NCBI GenBank assembly: GCA_014529385.2
Contig: CM043950.1
Coordinates: forward strand, 77,805,935 to 77,869,934
Reading direction: 5' to 3'
DNA: 64,000 bases
From: Adiantum capillus-veneris
Lineage: Eukaryota; Streptophyta; Polypodiopsida; Polypodiales; Pteridaceae
Shown: positions 1-10,302 of the stretch, piece after piece
How positions within the stretch are numbered: position 1 is the first letter of the stretch
How the letters are laid out: each line of letters opens with the position of its first letter
Notes under the pieces: generated by a model
Told to the model about the DNA's origin: nothing
The model's input: the letters and a program-made list of their open reading frames with translations, nothing else
Databases searched by the model: none
Program-made: the position numbers and the translations under genes

Positions 1-2991
1 CCTTCCAACACTAGAGCTAACAAAGAATGTGTACTCCCAACAAGGAGGCATGAGTGTTGGTAGCTCTGACAAAATGACTTTAATGTTACAAAAATACTCT
101 TCAAGCTCATCAGACCATGCAAATTCTACTTGTTGTGTCAACTTTTGCAAAGGATGAAGCAACTCCGAGGCTAAGTGAATGAAGCGTGACATATACTTCA
201 CCTTCTGAATGAAAGAGATGACCTCCTTAAGACTCTTCGGTGATGGGAGCTCAATAAGAGCCTTTGCCTTTGAAGGATCCACCTCAATGCCTTTATAGGA
301 AACCTTGTGACCGAGCAAGATCACTTCATCCTCACCTATGTGGCACTTGTCGGGGTTGAGTTGACCTCCCATGTCGTAGAGCTTCTTTAAACCTTCTTCT
401 ACCCTTTGTAGATGCAATGATTCTGAGCTATAAATGCAAAAATCATCAATGAACACCCTAATTGACTTTCCAAAGAATGCTTGAAACACCATGTTCATGA
501 AACGTTGGAATGTTGCAGGAGCATTTGTCAGACCAAATGGCATGACTCTAAAAGCATAACAACCCCAAGGAGTGATAAAGGTTGTTTTCAATTGATCTTC
601 CAATGCGATACCTATTTGAAAGTAGCCTGAGTAGCCATCACACACAGTGTACTTCTCATGACCAGCTACTTCATTTAGTATCTCATCCTGAAATGGGAGG
701 GGAAAGTGATCTCTTTTTGTTGCCTCATTGAGTGGACGGTAATCCACACACACCCTCCACTTTCCGTTCTTCTTAGGAGTGACAACAACAGGAGAGACCC
801 ACTCTGAATTCTCCACTGGATAAATGAACCCTGCTGCTAGAAGCTTTCTTACCTCCTTGAGTAAAGCCTGCTCCTTGATGACTCCTAGCCTTCGTAGCTT
901 CTGAGCCTTAGGTGTGGCCTCTGGCTTCAACTCAATTTTGTGCTGAACAGCATCTACTCCACGCACATCGGTGTAGTCTTTAGCAAAAAGCCTAGGAAAC
1001 TTCCTTAGCACACATTTGAACTCCTCTCTTTCATCCTTTGTAAGTGTTGTTGATAGCATACCTTCCAGCATCCCTTCATCTTGATATTCACCTTCGTTCT
1101 CTTGAGGACCTACCTCCTCCAAGCCTTGACAAGAGGTCTCTTGGTTGCTTGTCTTAAACCTTACCCCCATGACTTCGATGGAAGACTCCTCTTCAGTAAT
1201 GCTGCAGCTACTTTCTTCTTCTGAAGTGCTATCGGTCCAACCTTCTTCCGTCTCACTTTGAGATGATTCTTCATGGAGCTCCTCTTGGTGTTGCTCCTTC
1301 ATGTCAAAGACAACCTTCTTATGATTGTCATTCCTGCAAATTAATTTCCCACTTTCCCAATCCTGCAAAGCTCGCATTTTCATTAGCCATGGTCTCCCTA
1401 GGATAAATGGGTAACCATTTCCTTTGGTAGACATGACATAGAAATCCACTGCCTTCTTAATGCCAAAGGCCTCCACAAAAACATTTTTACAAATGCCTAC
1501 GCACCTAGCCTTGCTATTGTTTGCCATCTTGACCTTAATTTCCGGTGTCTCATGGATGTGCATGCCTAGTTTTTGCATGAGTCCCTCTGTCATGATGCAA
1601 ATTTGTGCACCCCCATCCACTAGACCTTTCCTAACCAATCTTCCTTTGATGTAACAGTCTAGCACCGGTGTAATGTCCTCATTCATTTCAGCTTGTGCAA
1701 TTTTTACAACAGGCACACTCTCTTTTACCTTTCTCCTAGTGCTAACTGCCCTTGTTAAATCCCTCCTAACTTGTGGACATAATGCAAGAAATTGAGGCCA
1801 TGAAATATCAGGACCCTTACCTCTCATGTCTTCCAACAAGTTGTACGGAGCCATACCATGTCCAAGAGGGAAGTCTTGGAGGTTGATACGACGTCGAGTC
1901 CTCTTGGTTTCCTTGGTTTCCTTTGCCTTCTTGCCTTGTCCATGGTCACTCTGTGATGTGACTCCTTCTTTCTCTTTACCTTTTCGTCGGCCACGCTTAA
2001 TGCCATTGGCTTCCATGTCAACCTTATTTGAATTTGTCACCTCTACCACATGCACATTTGGATCTGGCAAAGGTGGAACTCCTTCTACCCCTTGTGGAGG
2101 TGGTCTTGGTCCATTTGGCCTTTGTAGAAGCCTTGGTTGTTGACCAGCTCCTTCTCCTGCATTCATCACTGGGTAATTCAAGTTAGGCCTCCCTGGCTCC
2201 CCACGGGGCCAAGGACAATTATACATCCCATGTCCAGACTCTCCGCAATTCCAACATTGCAAGACTCTCCTAGGTCGTGGATCTCGCTCTTCAGACTTCT
2301 TTGCTTGTCCCTTTGGACCTACAGCTTGTGCAAGGTAAATTGACAGGCTGCTTAAAGATTCGTTTAACTTCTCAATTACTTCCGCCGTTACCTCAGGAAT
2401 CTCCCTCGATGTTGATGCTTGTGACTTACCTTTGGGTCTAAGACCTTCTATTGGAACCTCTCCCCTTAAGCACTTGAGTTTCCTATACTTCTCAGCAGCC
2501 CTAGTTTCAGCTGCATCAAAAGTAGCAGGTGCACCCGCCTCAACTTTTACCTTAAGGTCAGGAGAGAGTCCGGCTATGAACCTCTCCTTCTTTAAAAATT
2601 CTGCACCATCACCAGGGTTAGTAACATTTCGTATCCATAGAGCCCAAAGACGTAGAAACTCTTGCTTGTACAAGTAGTAGTCATCTAAGTCTTTTTGCTT
2701 ATGAGAAACAATGTCTTGCCATAGTTTTTGAGTGTTTTGGGGATCAAAGAAGTATCTCTTAAAACGATTCAAAACTTCTGTGTAATTCCCCTTAACTTCC
2801 TCAGGCAAAGAGTCAAACCAAGTACTAGCATCTTTCCTAAGGACCACCTCAAACATTTCTACACGTTCTTGATCAGTTACTATCCTCTTGATACGGCAAG
2901 ACATCTTGAAATTCGCTAGAAATAATTCTGCATCCTCTCCAGGCTCTCCAAAGAAAAGAGGATATCCAGACATTTGGCGTTGGCTCTCCAT
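1..2991 (-). CDS. Gag-Pol polyprotein, uninterrupted 997 codons, C-terminus outside window
   Basis: The frame opens at ATG (complement of 2989-2991) and has no stop down to base 1. Order: capsid-like Gag; a CCHC zinc knuckle (C-W-N-C-G...C) at about 2215-2256; a basic stretch; an aspartic protease with D-G-G-A near 1606-1616; an acidic linker; RT with the F-G-L-T-N-A-P-A-T-F block and F-I-D-D catalytic box near 437-456; then the start of RNase H. The polyprotein packages, processes and copies the element RNA in cytoplasmic particles. The aligned frame of copy A' carries a 5-base deletion near its start and a TGA where this copy reads CGA (near 893-900), so this copy is the better preserved. 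Mobility cannot be judged because integrase is not in the window. Protease has G after the catalytic D instead of S or T, as in other plant non-chromoviruses. Confidence 0.93.
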   Translation of the reverse strand, partial: MESQRQMSGYPLFFGEPGEDAELFLANFKMSCRIKRIVTDQERVEMFEVVLRKDASTWFDSLPEEVKGNYTEVLNRFKRYFFDPQNTQKLWQDIVSHKQKDLDDYYLYKQEFLRLWALWIRNVTNPGDGAEFLKKERFIAGLSPDLKVKVEAGAPATFDAAETRAAEKYRKLKCLRGEVPIEGLRPKGKSQASTSREIPEVTAEVIEKLNESLSSLSIYLAQAVGPKGQAKKSEERDPRPRRVLQCWNCGESGHGMYNCPWPRGEPGRPNLNYPVMNAGEGAGQQPRLLQRPNGPRPPPQGVEGVPPLPDPNVHVVEVTNSNKVDMEANGIKRGRRKGKEKEGVTSQSDHGQGKKAKETKETKRTRRRINLQDFPLGHGMAPYNLLEDMRGKGPDISWPQFLALCPQVRRDLTRAVSTRRKVKESVPVVKIAQAEMNEDITPVLDCYIKGRLVRKGLVDGGAQICIMTEGLMQKLGMHIHETPEIKVKMANNSKARCVGICKNVFVEAFGIKKAVDFYVMSTKGNGYPFILGRPWLMKMRALQDWESGKLICRNDNHKKVVFDMKEQHQEELHEESSQSETEEGWTDSTSEEESSCSITEEESSIEVMGVRFKTSNQETSCQGLEEVGPQENEGEYQDEGMLEGMLSTTLTKDEREEFKCVLRKFPRLFAKDYTDVRGVDAVQHKIELKPEATPKAQKLRRLGVIKEQALLKEVRKLLAAGFIYPVENSEWVSPVVVTPKKNGKWRVCVDYRPLNEATKRDHFPLPFQDEILNEVAGHEKYTVCDGYSGYFQIGIALEDQLKTTFITPWGCYAFRVMPFGLTNAPATFQRFMNMVFQAFFGKSIRVFIDDFCIYSSESLHLQRVEEGLKKLYDMGGQLNPDKCHIGEDEVILLGHKVSYKGIEVDPSKAKALIELPSPKSLKEVISFIQKVKYMSRFIHLASELLHPLQKLTQQVEFAWSDELEEYFCNIKVILSELPTLMPPCWEYTFFVSSSVGR

Positions 2992-3075
2992 TGAATTAAT
3001 TTCAAAGTGACGCGTTTTTGTTTTTTCTTTCTTTAAAAGATTTACACAATAATATTTTCTAAATTGCAATCTATT

Positions 3076-3294
3076 CTACAACAAAATAAAAATATTCACA
3101 TCAAATGACCTATGATAATCAATAAGAGGTAGAATGACAGGGTTTGGTGATGCGAGAATTTCTCCTACTCTTTGGGCACCAAACATGAATACCATACGTT
3201 GTTGAAAATGGATTTTTCTACTAATTGCAATGTTTATTCTAATGTGTGGAGTGAAATGGAAGGGGAAAAGCTCTATTCCTGGGCCATTATCCAT
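3076..3294 (-). CDS. Leader small ORF 2 (72 aa), conserved between copies
   Basis: A 72-codon frame lies 84 bases upstream of the gag ATG and 21 bases downstream of leader ORF 1. It matches the frame at 30889-31107 in copy A', same length, same start and stop. By hand count the two differ at 8 silent and 8 replacement codons, and the replacements are mostly conservative. The protein is hydrophobic and ends in a block containing N-P-x-I-L-P-L-I-x-Y and S-x-D-V-x-I-F. It is clearly a paralogue of leader ORF 1: 20 of the last 34 residues are identical in a hand alignment. No zinc finger, signal peptide or known domain was recognised. Function unknown; it could be a translated leader peptide, a regulator of gag initiation, or an accessory protein. 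Confidence 0.6.
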   Translation of the reverse strand: MDNGPGIELFPFHFTPHIRINIAISRKIHFQQRMVFMFGAQRVGEILASPNPVILPLIDYHRSFDVNIFILL

Positions 3295-3315
3295 GGTCTA
3301 TGCATGACCTAATAC

Positions 3316-3528
3316 TCAAAACAAAACAAAAATATAGACGTCCAAACTAAGGTCGTACCTAATCAGAGGCAAAATAAAAGGGTTTACTGAAGCGTTTATC
3401 TCGGCCAACCTAAGAGGACCTAAAATCCTACGAATTACTCGCTGAAATTGCAACTTAGTACTAACAATTATGTGTACCTTTTGCCTTGCAATGGGAATGA
3501 AAGGATCATACAAATTCTCGTGATTCAT
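3316..3528 (-). CDS. Leader small ORF 1 (70 aa), conserved between copies
   Basis: A 70-codon frame begins about 60 bases inside the primer binding site. It matches 30655-30867 in copy A'. By hand count there are 11 silent and 4 replacement codon differences (N/S, V/I, A/T, L/I) and the stop differs (TGA against TAA). That excess of silent change is what purifying selection on a protein gives, and would be unexpected for a chance leader ORF. Its C-terminal half shares the G-x-x-R-x-x-E-I-x-A-S-x-N-P-x-I-L-P-L-I pattern with leader ORF 2, so the two arose by tandem duplication. No family recognised. Some plant Ty3/gypsy lineages (Ogre) carry an extra ORF before gag, but those are longer and I see no basis for homology. 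Confidence 0.65.
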   Translation of the reverse strand: MNHENLYDPFIPIARQKVHIIVSTKLQFQRVIRRILGPLRLAEINASVNPFILPLIRYDLSLDVYIFVLF

Positions 3529-3588
3529 GCAACCTACTTGACTATGCTAAAGGTTAAACCTACACAAAAAGATACACAAGCCTTTCCT

Positions 3589-3602
3589 CAGTGGGGGCAC
3601 CA
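3589..3602 (-). promoter_or_regulatory. Primer binding site of copy A
   Basis: Reads TGGTGCCCCCACTG on the minus strand, four bases inside the LTR end. The same 14 bases stand beside the 5' LTR of copy A' and the first 12 recur in element E. It starts with TGG as tRNA-primed sites do, but I cannot match it to a specific plant tRNA. Confidence 0.75.
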
Positions 3603-3606
3603 AAAT

Positions 3607-6281
3607 TGAGGCGGTCCGGGGCGGGCAACAAGAGAGGCGACCTCTAAACACCCCTCAAGGCTCCCGTGCTGCTCAATTGGGGCTGGGGCAACCACAAGCA
3701 CAACACAACAACAAACCCACAGCCAAACCAAAACAAGATAGGGGCACCACCTAGTTATGGTATGCGAACTAGGACGCAAGAGAGATTTTGGCACAACCAA
3801 GAAGATGCACCACACAACACACACAAACAACCTCACACCAAGACACACATGAAATGGACCAGAGAGAGCTAGAGCAAAGGGAAGAGAGAGAGGGAAGGAT
3901 CTTGCGTAATACCTTATTTGTGACTTGCAAATGGAGATGGTTCGTTATGATGCTATCGTAGAACTTGTACAAAACTCACTCAATGCTTAGTGATTGCTAA
4001 TCATTGCCAAAACACACACACACTGTCTTAGGGTGTGGGAGACCTCTCACCACAATACCCTCTTACAATGGACACAAAATTGGCAATGGAAAACACACTA
4101 AAACACTTTCTCAAATCAAGATCAACCGATAAAACTCAAAATACACAAGTCACCTTGAATTTACCAAACCGTATTGCACAAATGGAAGGACGAAGATTTA
4201 AACGTCGAATCACGCCTTTGATGCACCAAACCTCAATTTATTGATGATATAGGAGCATGTAAAATAGTGTTTTTGAGATTTGTGGAACTCACGCTCTCTC
4301 ACTTGCAATGTGTAGCTTGAAGGCTTCTCTCACACCAAGAGTGAAGCTCACAAGTGGTTGCTACACCTAAGTCTCTCCTCACGCATAGAGTGTTGGGGTG
4401 CTATGTGAGATGTTGGAGGTTGTTTTACAAGAAGGAGAGGGGCCTATTTATAGGTTGGAGACCCCTCATAAAGATTATTGGAAATCCTAATTTACAAGCT
4501 AACAAATCAGGATTATGAATTTTTTGAATATCAAAACATTGCGGGCCTTCTTTGTCTGCTTGAGTCATGGGTGTGGGCTCAAAAGAGAGCATTATTGATG
4601 GTAAATAAGGTGAAAGTCAGTAAGGAGAGAGAAAGAGAGAGAGAGAGAGTGTGTGTTACTATACACATGTCTTGAGGTGAGGTGTCTTTTATGGTTAGGT
4701 CAATGCTATTTTGTGTTAGCATGTTAGTCGTTAGTAATCACTAGAAAGTTAATGTTACATTTACAATGGGTAGAGTGATTTGATTTGATGAAGGAAGAGG
4801 GGTGAATTAAAAGAGAATCATTGAGATGGTGAAGCTTTGAAGAAGCTTGAACTCACCCTTGTGTAGATTGTGGAAAAAATGACCGCTGGTCTTCTTCTTC
4901 TTCTTCGCTTCTTTACGCCGCCGCTGCCAAGGTTGATCATCGTGATGAAAATGGTAATTCCGTTGATGAGATCTTTTGATTTGCAGAGGTTAATCATGGT
5001 ACACATGCTGAATTTATGTATATATATAAGGAGTAAGATGGAATTGTACTTTGGAGATAATAGAGAGAGGCATAGAGATGGTGTATGTACATGGAGAGCT
5101 CATATGAGAGCTATGGGAGTAAGTGGGGAGGTTAATGGTGAAGAAGGTGAGAGAAACCATTGAAGGTGCAGGTTTGAGTGAGGGATTGAGAGAAATGGGT
5201 GTGTGTGTGTGTGTGTGTAGAAGTGTGGAAAGAGGTGAGAGAAGACTACGGGCTACTTGTGAAAAAAGTGGGCAGACTGGGGTCCACTCAAAAAATCATA
5301 GCTCACCGCTGGTAGCTCCAAAAATCATGAAAAAATTTGAGGTGATTATTCAAAGCGTGGGCTACATTTTCTCTTTTGACCACTGCTCCAAATTCGGAGT
5401 GGAGATAGGTGCCAAAATTCTCACCAAAAAGCCTGTTTTTATGCTTGCAAAAGTCTTTTAGTGGACCCCTCCTTTGTTGAATTTGTACAATGCATCCAAG
5501 AGTGAGCCCCTCCTTTGTCATATCATAATACAAAGCATCCAAGTTGCCCTTGACACATGCATGGAGGAGGATTATTGGTGAATAAAGAAATATATACATG
5601 GTGGGACTAGTGTATGGACTATTCATGGACTTTAGCTCAATGAGCACATGGTGTTAGAATAATGAGTAAAAATAATAATAAAAATATGGAGGAGTTATGG
5701 ATATGGAAAGATATTGGAATCATATGATATGATCCCTCCTTGAATTATTTTGGGTGAAAGAGGAAAAGGTATGCAAGTAAATAATATAATAAAAGTAACC
5801 AATGAGTAGAAATCAATTTTTTGTTTTCACGAGGGTGAGGGTGAAAATGTGGGAGTGATTTGTATAAAGGAAAACTATGAGGTTAGAGTATGTACATATT
5901 GGCAAAAAATATAATTATGGTGTAAGAGGATGAAAGAAGGTGTACATAGGCTTAATAAAACACACACCTAAGTAGAAATATTTAAATAAAATACCAAAAT
6001 AATTATAAAAAATCCCTATATTTAGGCCATATATACAATGAAATATTTACACACAAAGAGGCCATAATATACTTTTATTTTTTATTTTTTTTATTTTTTT
6101 TGGCTCACCTAGACCAGTGACTAGCTAGCTGAGGGTTTTTTAAGAAAATATAGGAAAAGCCCCCTAACTCACACACGCCTATTTGCAGTGAAATGGTAGG
6201 GATAGCCATAGTGTTTGGGTGATTTTGGTAGGGTGGAGTAACTTAGTATAGCAATTATGGAGAGCCGAAAAACGGCTATCA
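3607..6281 (-). repeat. 5' LTR of copy A (2675 bp)
   Basis: On the minus strand it begins TGATAGCCGTTTTTCGGCTC at 6281 and ends CCGCCTCA at 3607, directly before the primer site. The ends match the LTRs of copy A' (27889-30575 and 36489-39225). The interior is recognisably homologous but much more diverged than the coding region is. It holds GA and GT microsatellites (around 4621-4652 and 5198-5218). Short ORFs inside it are not conserved and are not called. Confidence 0.88.
4445..4452 (-). promoter_or_regulatory. Candidate TATA box in LTR of copy A
   Basis: TATAAATA on the minus strand, about 840 bases before the LTR end, followed by GGCCCC. The position is plausible for the retrotransposon promoter and is similar to TATAAAAG in the LTRs of copy A'. 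Sequence match only. Confidence 0.4.
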
Positions 6282-6644
6282 ACGCCATTGAGCTTGAAGG
6301 AGACTCTACTAACACTAATAGGTGGCTCTCCCTAAGGTCTATGAACCAAAATCCCAACCCTAAACACCTGGTGCAAAATCACGTAGGATGTCTGGTCGAA
6401 ATTTGCAGGTCATTGTTTTTGAAAACTAAAGTGCCTAATGTGTATCTCTACTCAATGTGAACGCGTGGATATGCTGAAAAGAAAAAATAGACAACGTATG
6501 CTCACCAAATCACCAGATGAAGCTCGTAGGTCGAGCTCGCAAAACTAGACCGTACACCCACGATGTAGGTATCGGCGCATAACTCTCGTAGGGCGCAACA
6601 CGCTGCACTTCTTTGCATTTGATTTTCACCACCAGTGTGCATGT
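6282..6644. other. Unassigned spacer between two retrotransposons
   Basis: No ORF above about 65 codons with recognisable content, no repeat relation to the neighbours. Probably host DNA or remains of an older insertion. Confidence 0.5.
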
Positions 6645-7679
6645 TGTCGTTCCATGGCACGTTTATAATGTGAAATTAAAGTATCTACCTCACTCTTAGT
6701 GTTTATGATGTGTGGGACCAAATGCAACAATGTACATAGTGTGATATATGTGAAAATGAATGTCACGGTTGCAGTCGTGTACATACCTTGCCGGGCGGGC
6801 GAGGCCCTACACGTGGCACCATGGAATTCTTTTTCACATAAATATATTCCTATTTTTATTTGGGAATGTACAAATGTCAAGTGTTTTGAAGTGGCACGCT
6901 GGTTTTTCCTAGAAAGTTCAATGTGGGCAATCTCGACCAAAAATAGTAGGTTTCGTGCGGTGGAATGAAAGACTTATCTAAAGTGTTTACCAAGTGGGAA
7001 AATGAGTTTCAACATGAAATTTGAGCCCAATGGGATTTTTCCACAATTCTAGGGATTTTTTCCAGCTTGTTTGGGCTTTTTACGGACAAAAAGTGACATT
7101 TTTGGGCTAAAAGTGGCCTAAAAATGGTTAAAAATAGCCTAACAAATTCTTAAAATAGGTTAAAATTCCACATCAATGATTCCGGCATTGTTTCTAAATT
7201 TTTTTGACAATTTTTAGAGCCAAGAATGAGCTCATTTGGGCACATGATCAAGGAGATACAGCCATTCCTTTACAGGGTGCTAGTACAATCCCGTGTTGCT
7301 TCCACTACATGGTTGAGGCTGTGAGGCCTCCAATTAGGGTTTCCCCTCCTCAAATAACTGCTTGGGCTTCTCCAATGAAGTACTAAAGCTTCCATGAAAT
7401 GGTCAAAACGAAGAATCGAAGCGTAAATTTAGGGTTTTTAACAGGTCGAATGAACACTGCATCTGCGCAATTGGGAGTGAGGCTACACCTAATCTTCACA
7501 CACACAAGAATTTTGAGTTAGTTTTGGTTCTTTTTCAAAGTGGAGCTTTCATGTCTAGAGTTTTTTTCTTTTTTAGTGTGTTTTTGGCTTCAAATCGTCT
7601 ACGCCTTGCTTGATTTTGCTACGAATCCTCACAATCAGAGGCCTAGCACTTTCCTAGTCGCATTGCGCACTTCTTGACA
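6645..7679 (+). repeat. 5' LTR of element B (1035 bp)
   Basis: Begins TGTCGTTCCATGGCA and ends CACTTCTTGACA; aligns over its full length with 13791-14803. The many scattered differences between the two LTRs suggest an old insertion. Confidence 0.9.
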
Positions 7680-7684
7680 CGTTT

Positions 7685-7697
7685 TGGTGAGCCCCAC
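7685..7697 (+). promoter_or_regulatory. Primer binding site of element B
   Basis: TGGTGAGCCCCAC, five bases after the LTR. It resembles the TGGTGCCCCCAC site of the other gypsy elements here but is not identical. tRNA not identified. Confidence 0.6.
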
Positions 7698-7762
7698 GCG
7701 AAGTAGGTTAGGGTGAGGGTTCAAAAGCTTCATTTAAGGTCTCAAAAGAAAGGTTTAAAGCT

Positions 7763-9475
7763 ATGGAGCAAGAAGAGCAACAAGGGGTTTGGTTTGATCC
7801 GGTCACAATGCAAATGTTTCAAGCTTTTACAGTGTTTATGCAGCAGCAACACGCTACAGAAAGGAGGGAGCTATCCTCAACCAAAGTGCTTCAATCTGTG
7901 GTGAATAAATGGGACCAATTTAAAGGTAAAGATGTAACAAAGTATCTTTGTGGATATGTAAAGGAGATGGGGCTTCATCGAGTGCCCGAAGCAGAGATGG
8001 TGCAAAGTTTTGAACTTGCTATGGTTCCCGAGATCAGAGAGCATGTAAGGGGAATTAGAAATGAGCATCGGGCAACTTGGGAAGCATTCAAATTAGCCTT
8101 GAAGGAAGATTATTTCATGGAGGACTCCGAAAGGGTAACAAAGAAGACTTTCTTAGAGTGGGTGGTTCGGCCAAAAGAGGGCCTCTAGACTATCGAGCTG
8201 CTAAAGGAATTCGAACGCCGTTATGATCGACTTTCAAGAACTGAAAAGGCTACCCTAAACTCGGAGAAGACAGAGCTCTTTTTGCAAGCTGCAGGTAAAG
8301 AGATTCAAGAGAAGCTAGAGCTATTACTTGAGGATAAGGATGCTGAACAGGGCCTGAAGACCAATTGGAATGAGGTCGAAGATGCCATTTCACTACTAGC
8401 TAAGTGACAACAACAAAGAGACAAGATGATAGTCAACCCTACTCGATTCCCAAGTGTTCTGAAGAGTCCTATAAAGCCTGTTACTGTGGTTCCAAAGAGT
8501 GACAAGTCCATTCTAGATGGTATTGTCAAGGGAATGCAAGAGCTCAAGTTAAAGCTTACAAGGCTAGAAGAAAAGGGGCAACCACCAGGTCAATCTACAT
8601 GGCAACGACCGCAAACAAGAGAAGGCTTTGTCAATAGATGCATATGGTGTGATATTACTGACCATGGAAGGAGGGATTATGAAATTTTTAAAGACACTTT
8701 GAGAAAGGAGCTCGTTTTCTTTAAAAATGGAAAAATTCACTTAAGTGAAACAGGTAAGATCTTGGGAACAAACTTTGGCAAATGCGGCATGAAGAAACTT
8801 GTTGAGGACATGGCTACTAGCCATGCCATCTCGATGGTTGAGGCAGCCGCCTATGGGTTGAAGGTGGATCCTATTAAGAAAAAAGGATCAGTCAAGGTTG
8901 GAGAAGAGGAATCTAATGGTATTGGAGAGCTATGGCCATGCGCTATAGAGTCTGCTATGAAGGGTAAAATGACTACAGAGGTTTTACACGAAGCTAGAGA
9001 TTGCATTCCGCTTGAAATAGGATGGAATGACCCTGTGGACTCTTTGTCAGTGCATGCATATATTGCCAAATGTCAAGGAAACGAGGCCATTGTTGAAAAG
9101 AAACGTAGGCGTGAGAATGGGGATGAAGGGCCTTCAAAGCGGGCAACGAGGAGTGGAGGTAGAAATGACAGAGTGCCTCCTAGATCACCTTCCCCGCAAC
9201 AGATGCATGTCCTCGAAGTGCCTATGCAAGAAGCCTCTAAAGATAAGAAGAAGCATGCAACAAAATCCAAAGCAAAGGGTCTGGCCTACAAACTCCAATC
9301 CGATATAGAGGCTACAACGGATCTCAAAAAGGTTTTGGAAGACAGGATTCTAAACAGTAAGGTGGAATTTACCTTGGGTGAGGTACTTGGTATAGCAAAG
9401 CGGGAATTCCACGAAGAAATAATTGATATCATAAAGAGGAAGTGGCAGTCTCTTACTGAATCTATCCATGTATAG
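7763..9475 (+). pseudogene. Gag of element B (two in-frame stops)
   Basis: One frame runs from ATG 7763 to the stop at 9473-9475 (570 codons) but is cut by TAG at 8186-8188 and TGA at 8405-8407. The first part has the helical, W-E-A-F-K-type capsid character of gypsy Gag. The last third is basic (K-K-R-R-R-E, K-D-K-K-K-H) as in nucleocapsid regions, with a C-x2-C...H-like remnant around 8639-8680 but no clean CCHC knuckle. The TGA sits where CGA would fit the local A-K-x-Q-Q-Q-R context, so a C-to-T change is likely. The 3' end overlaps the protease frame by eight bases in the +1 frame. Confidence 0.7.
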
Positions 9476-10130
9476 GGTGAAGGAGAGATATGGCGAGCAA
9501 GGTGAAGAAACTTTTGTTGGATGCTACAAGTCTAGGGGAGGAGTAAAACACGTTCGCTTCTTGGATGATGAAGATGAAGTGGAGACCACTTACAAGAGCT
9601 ACTACTTGAAGAGTCACTGGGAAAGACTAACTATTGAGACGCTGGTAAAAGTGGGAGACTCGGAAGAGCCATACATTGTGTTGATAGATCATGGGTCAGA
9701 AATTAACCTCATGTCAAAGAGTCTTTATCAAAAAGGAAAATGGCCAATTGATATAAATCATGGATGGATGATTCCTGCAGCAAACAACTCATCAGGGGAG
9801 CTATACGAAGCTTTTCCAAATGTAAAGGTAACTATTGGGGATGTGAAAGATGACCAGAATTTCTTTGTACAAGAGATGTCTACATACCCTCTTATCCTTG
9901 GGCAGCCGTACATCACTGCTACTCGGATGGAAACCAAGGTGATGGTGGATGATGGATCAGCTTGTGCAAGGATTAGGAGCAGGGATGGAAAGCATGCAAT
10001 ACAAATCCTTACTATTTACGTAGACCATGAAAGGAACCGTGAAAGTCTTAGAGAGCAACACTTGCCAAAGACAAATAAAGAATTCAAGGACTACAGGGAT
10101 ATGAGGGGTTTTGGCCATGTACCATTGTAG
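9468..10130 (+). pseudogene. Aspartic protease region of element B
   Basis: A 220-codon frame in the +1 frame relative to gag, with the protease signature V-L-I-D-H-G-S-E-I-N-L-M at about residues 67-78 and the L-I-L-G-Q-P-Y block typical of the retropepsin C-terminal part about 70 residues later. The residue after the catalytic D is H, not S or T, so activity is doubtful. It ends at TAG before the RT region, which continues in another frame. Confidence 0.75.
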
Positions 10131-10302
10131 AGTGGGATTGCAGTGGTACAAGAAGAGAAAGGTTCTCGCATGATGTATATGCAAAGGAAACATTTTCTAT
10201 AGGTTTTGTAGGATTATCAGAGACTATGGATCTATTGCTTTAACAGAGTGTGAGGACTTAAAGCGGGGTGAACGACAACATGTAAATAGTGTACAAAGTC
10301 GT

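Larger units (their letters stand above)
1..6281 (-). mobile_element. Ty3/gypsy LTR retrotransposon, copy A (partial, runs off left edge)
   Basis: Reading leftwards from 6281 the order is 5' LTR, primer binding site, two small ORFs, then gag-protease-RT-RNase H, which leaves the window at base 1. The same order and closely similar sequence recur on the plus strand at 27889-39225 (copy A'). Order RT before integrase in the sister copy places it in Ty3/gypsy. The extra RNase H in that copy and the absence of a chromodomain suggest a non-chromovirus, Tat-like lineage. The 3' LTR and the left target duplication lie outside the window; the right flank starts with ACGCC. Confidence 0.93.

Noticed and set aside
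1460-2677. Plus-strand frames over copy A
   Set aside because: They are shadows of the minus-strand gag-pol frame and recur as shadows over copy A' at 31501-32718.
5123-5647. 112- and 114-codon frames in the LTR of copy A
   Set aside because: Not conserved in the LTRs of copy A' and overlapping on opposite strands; chance frames.
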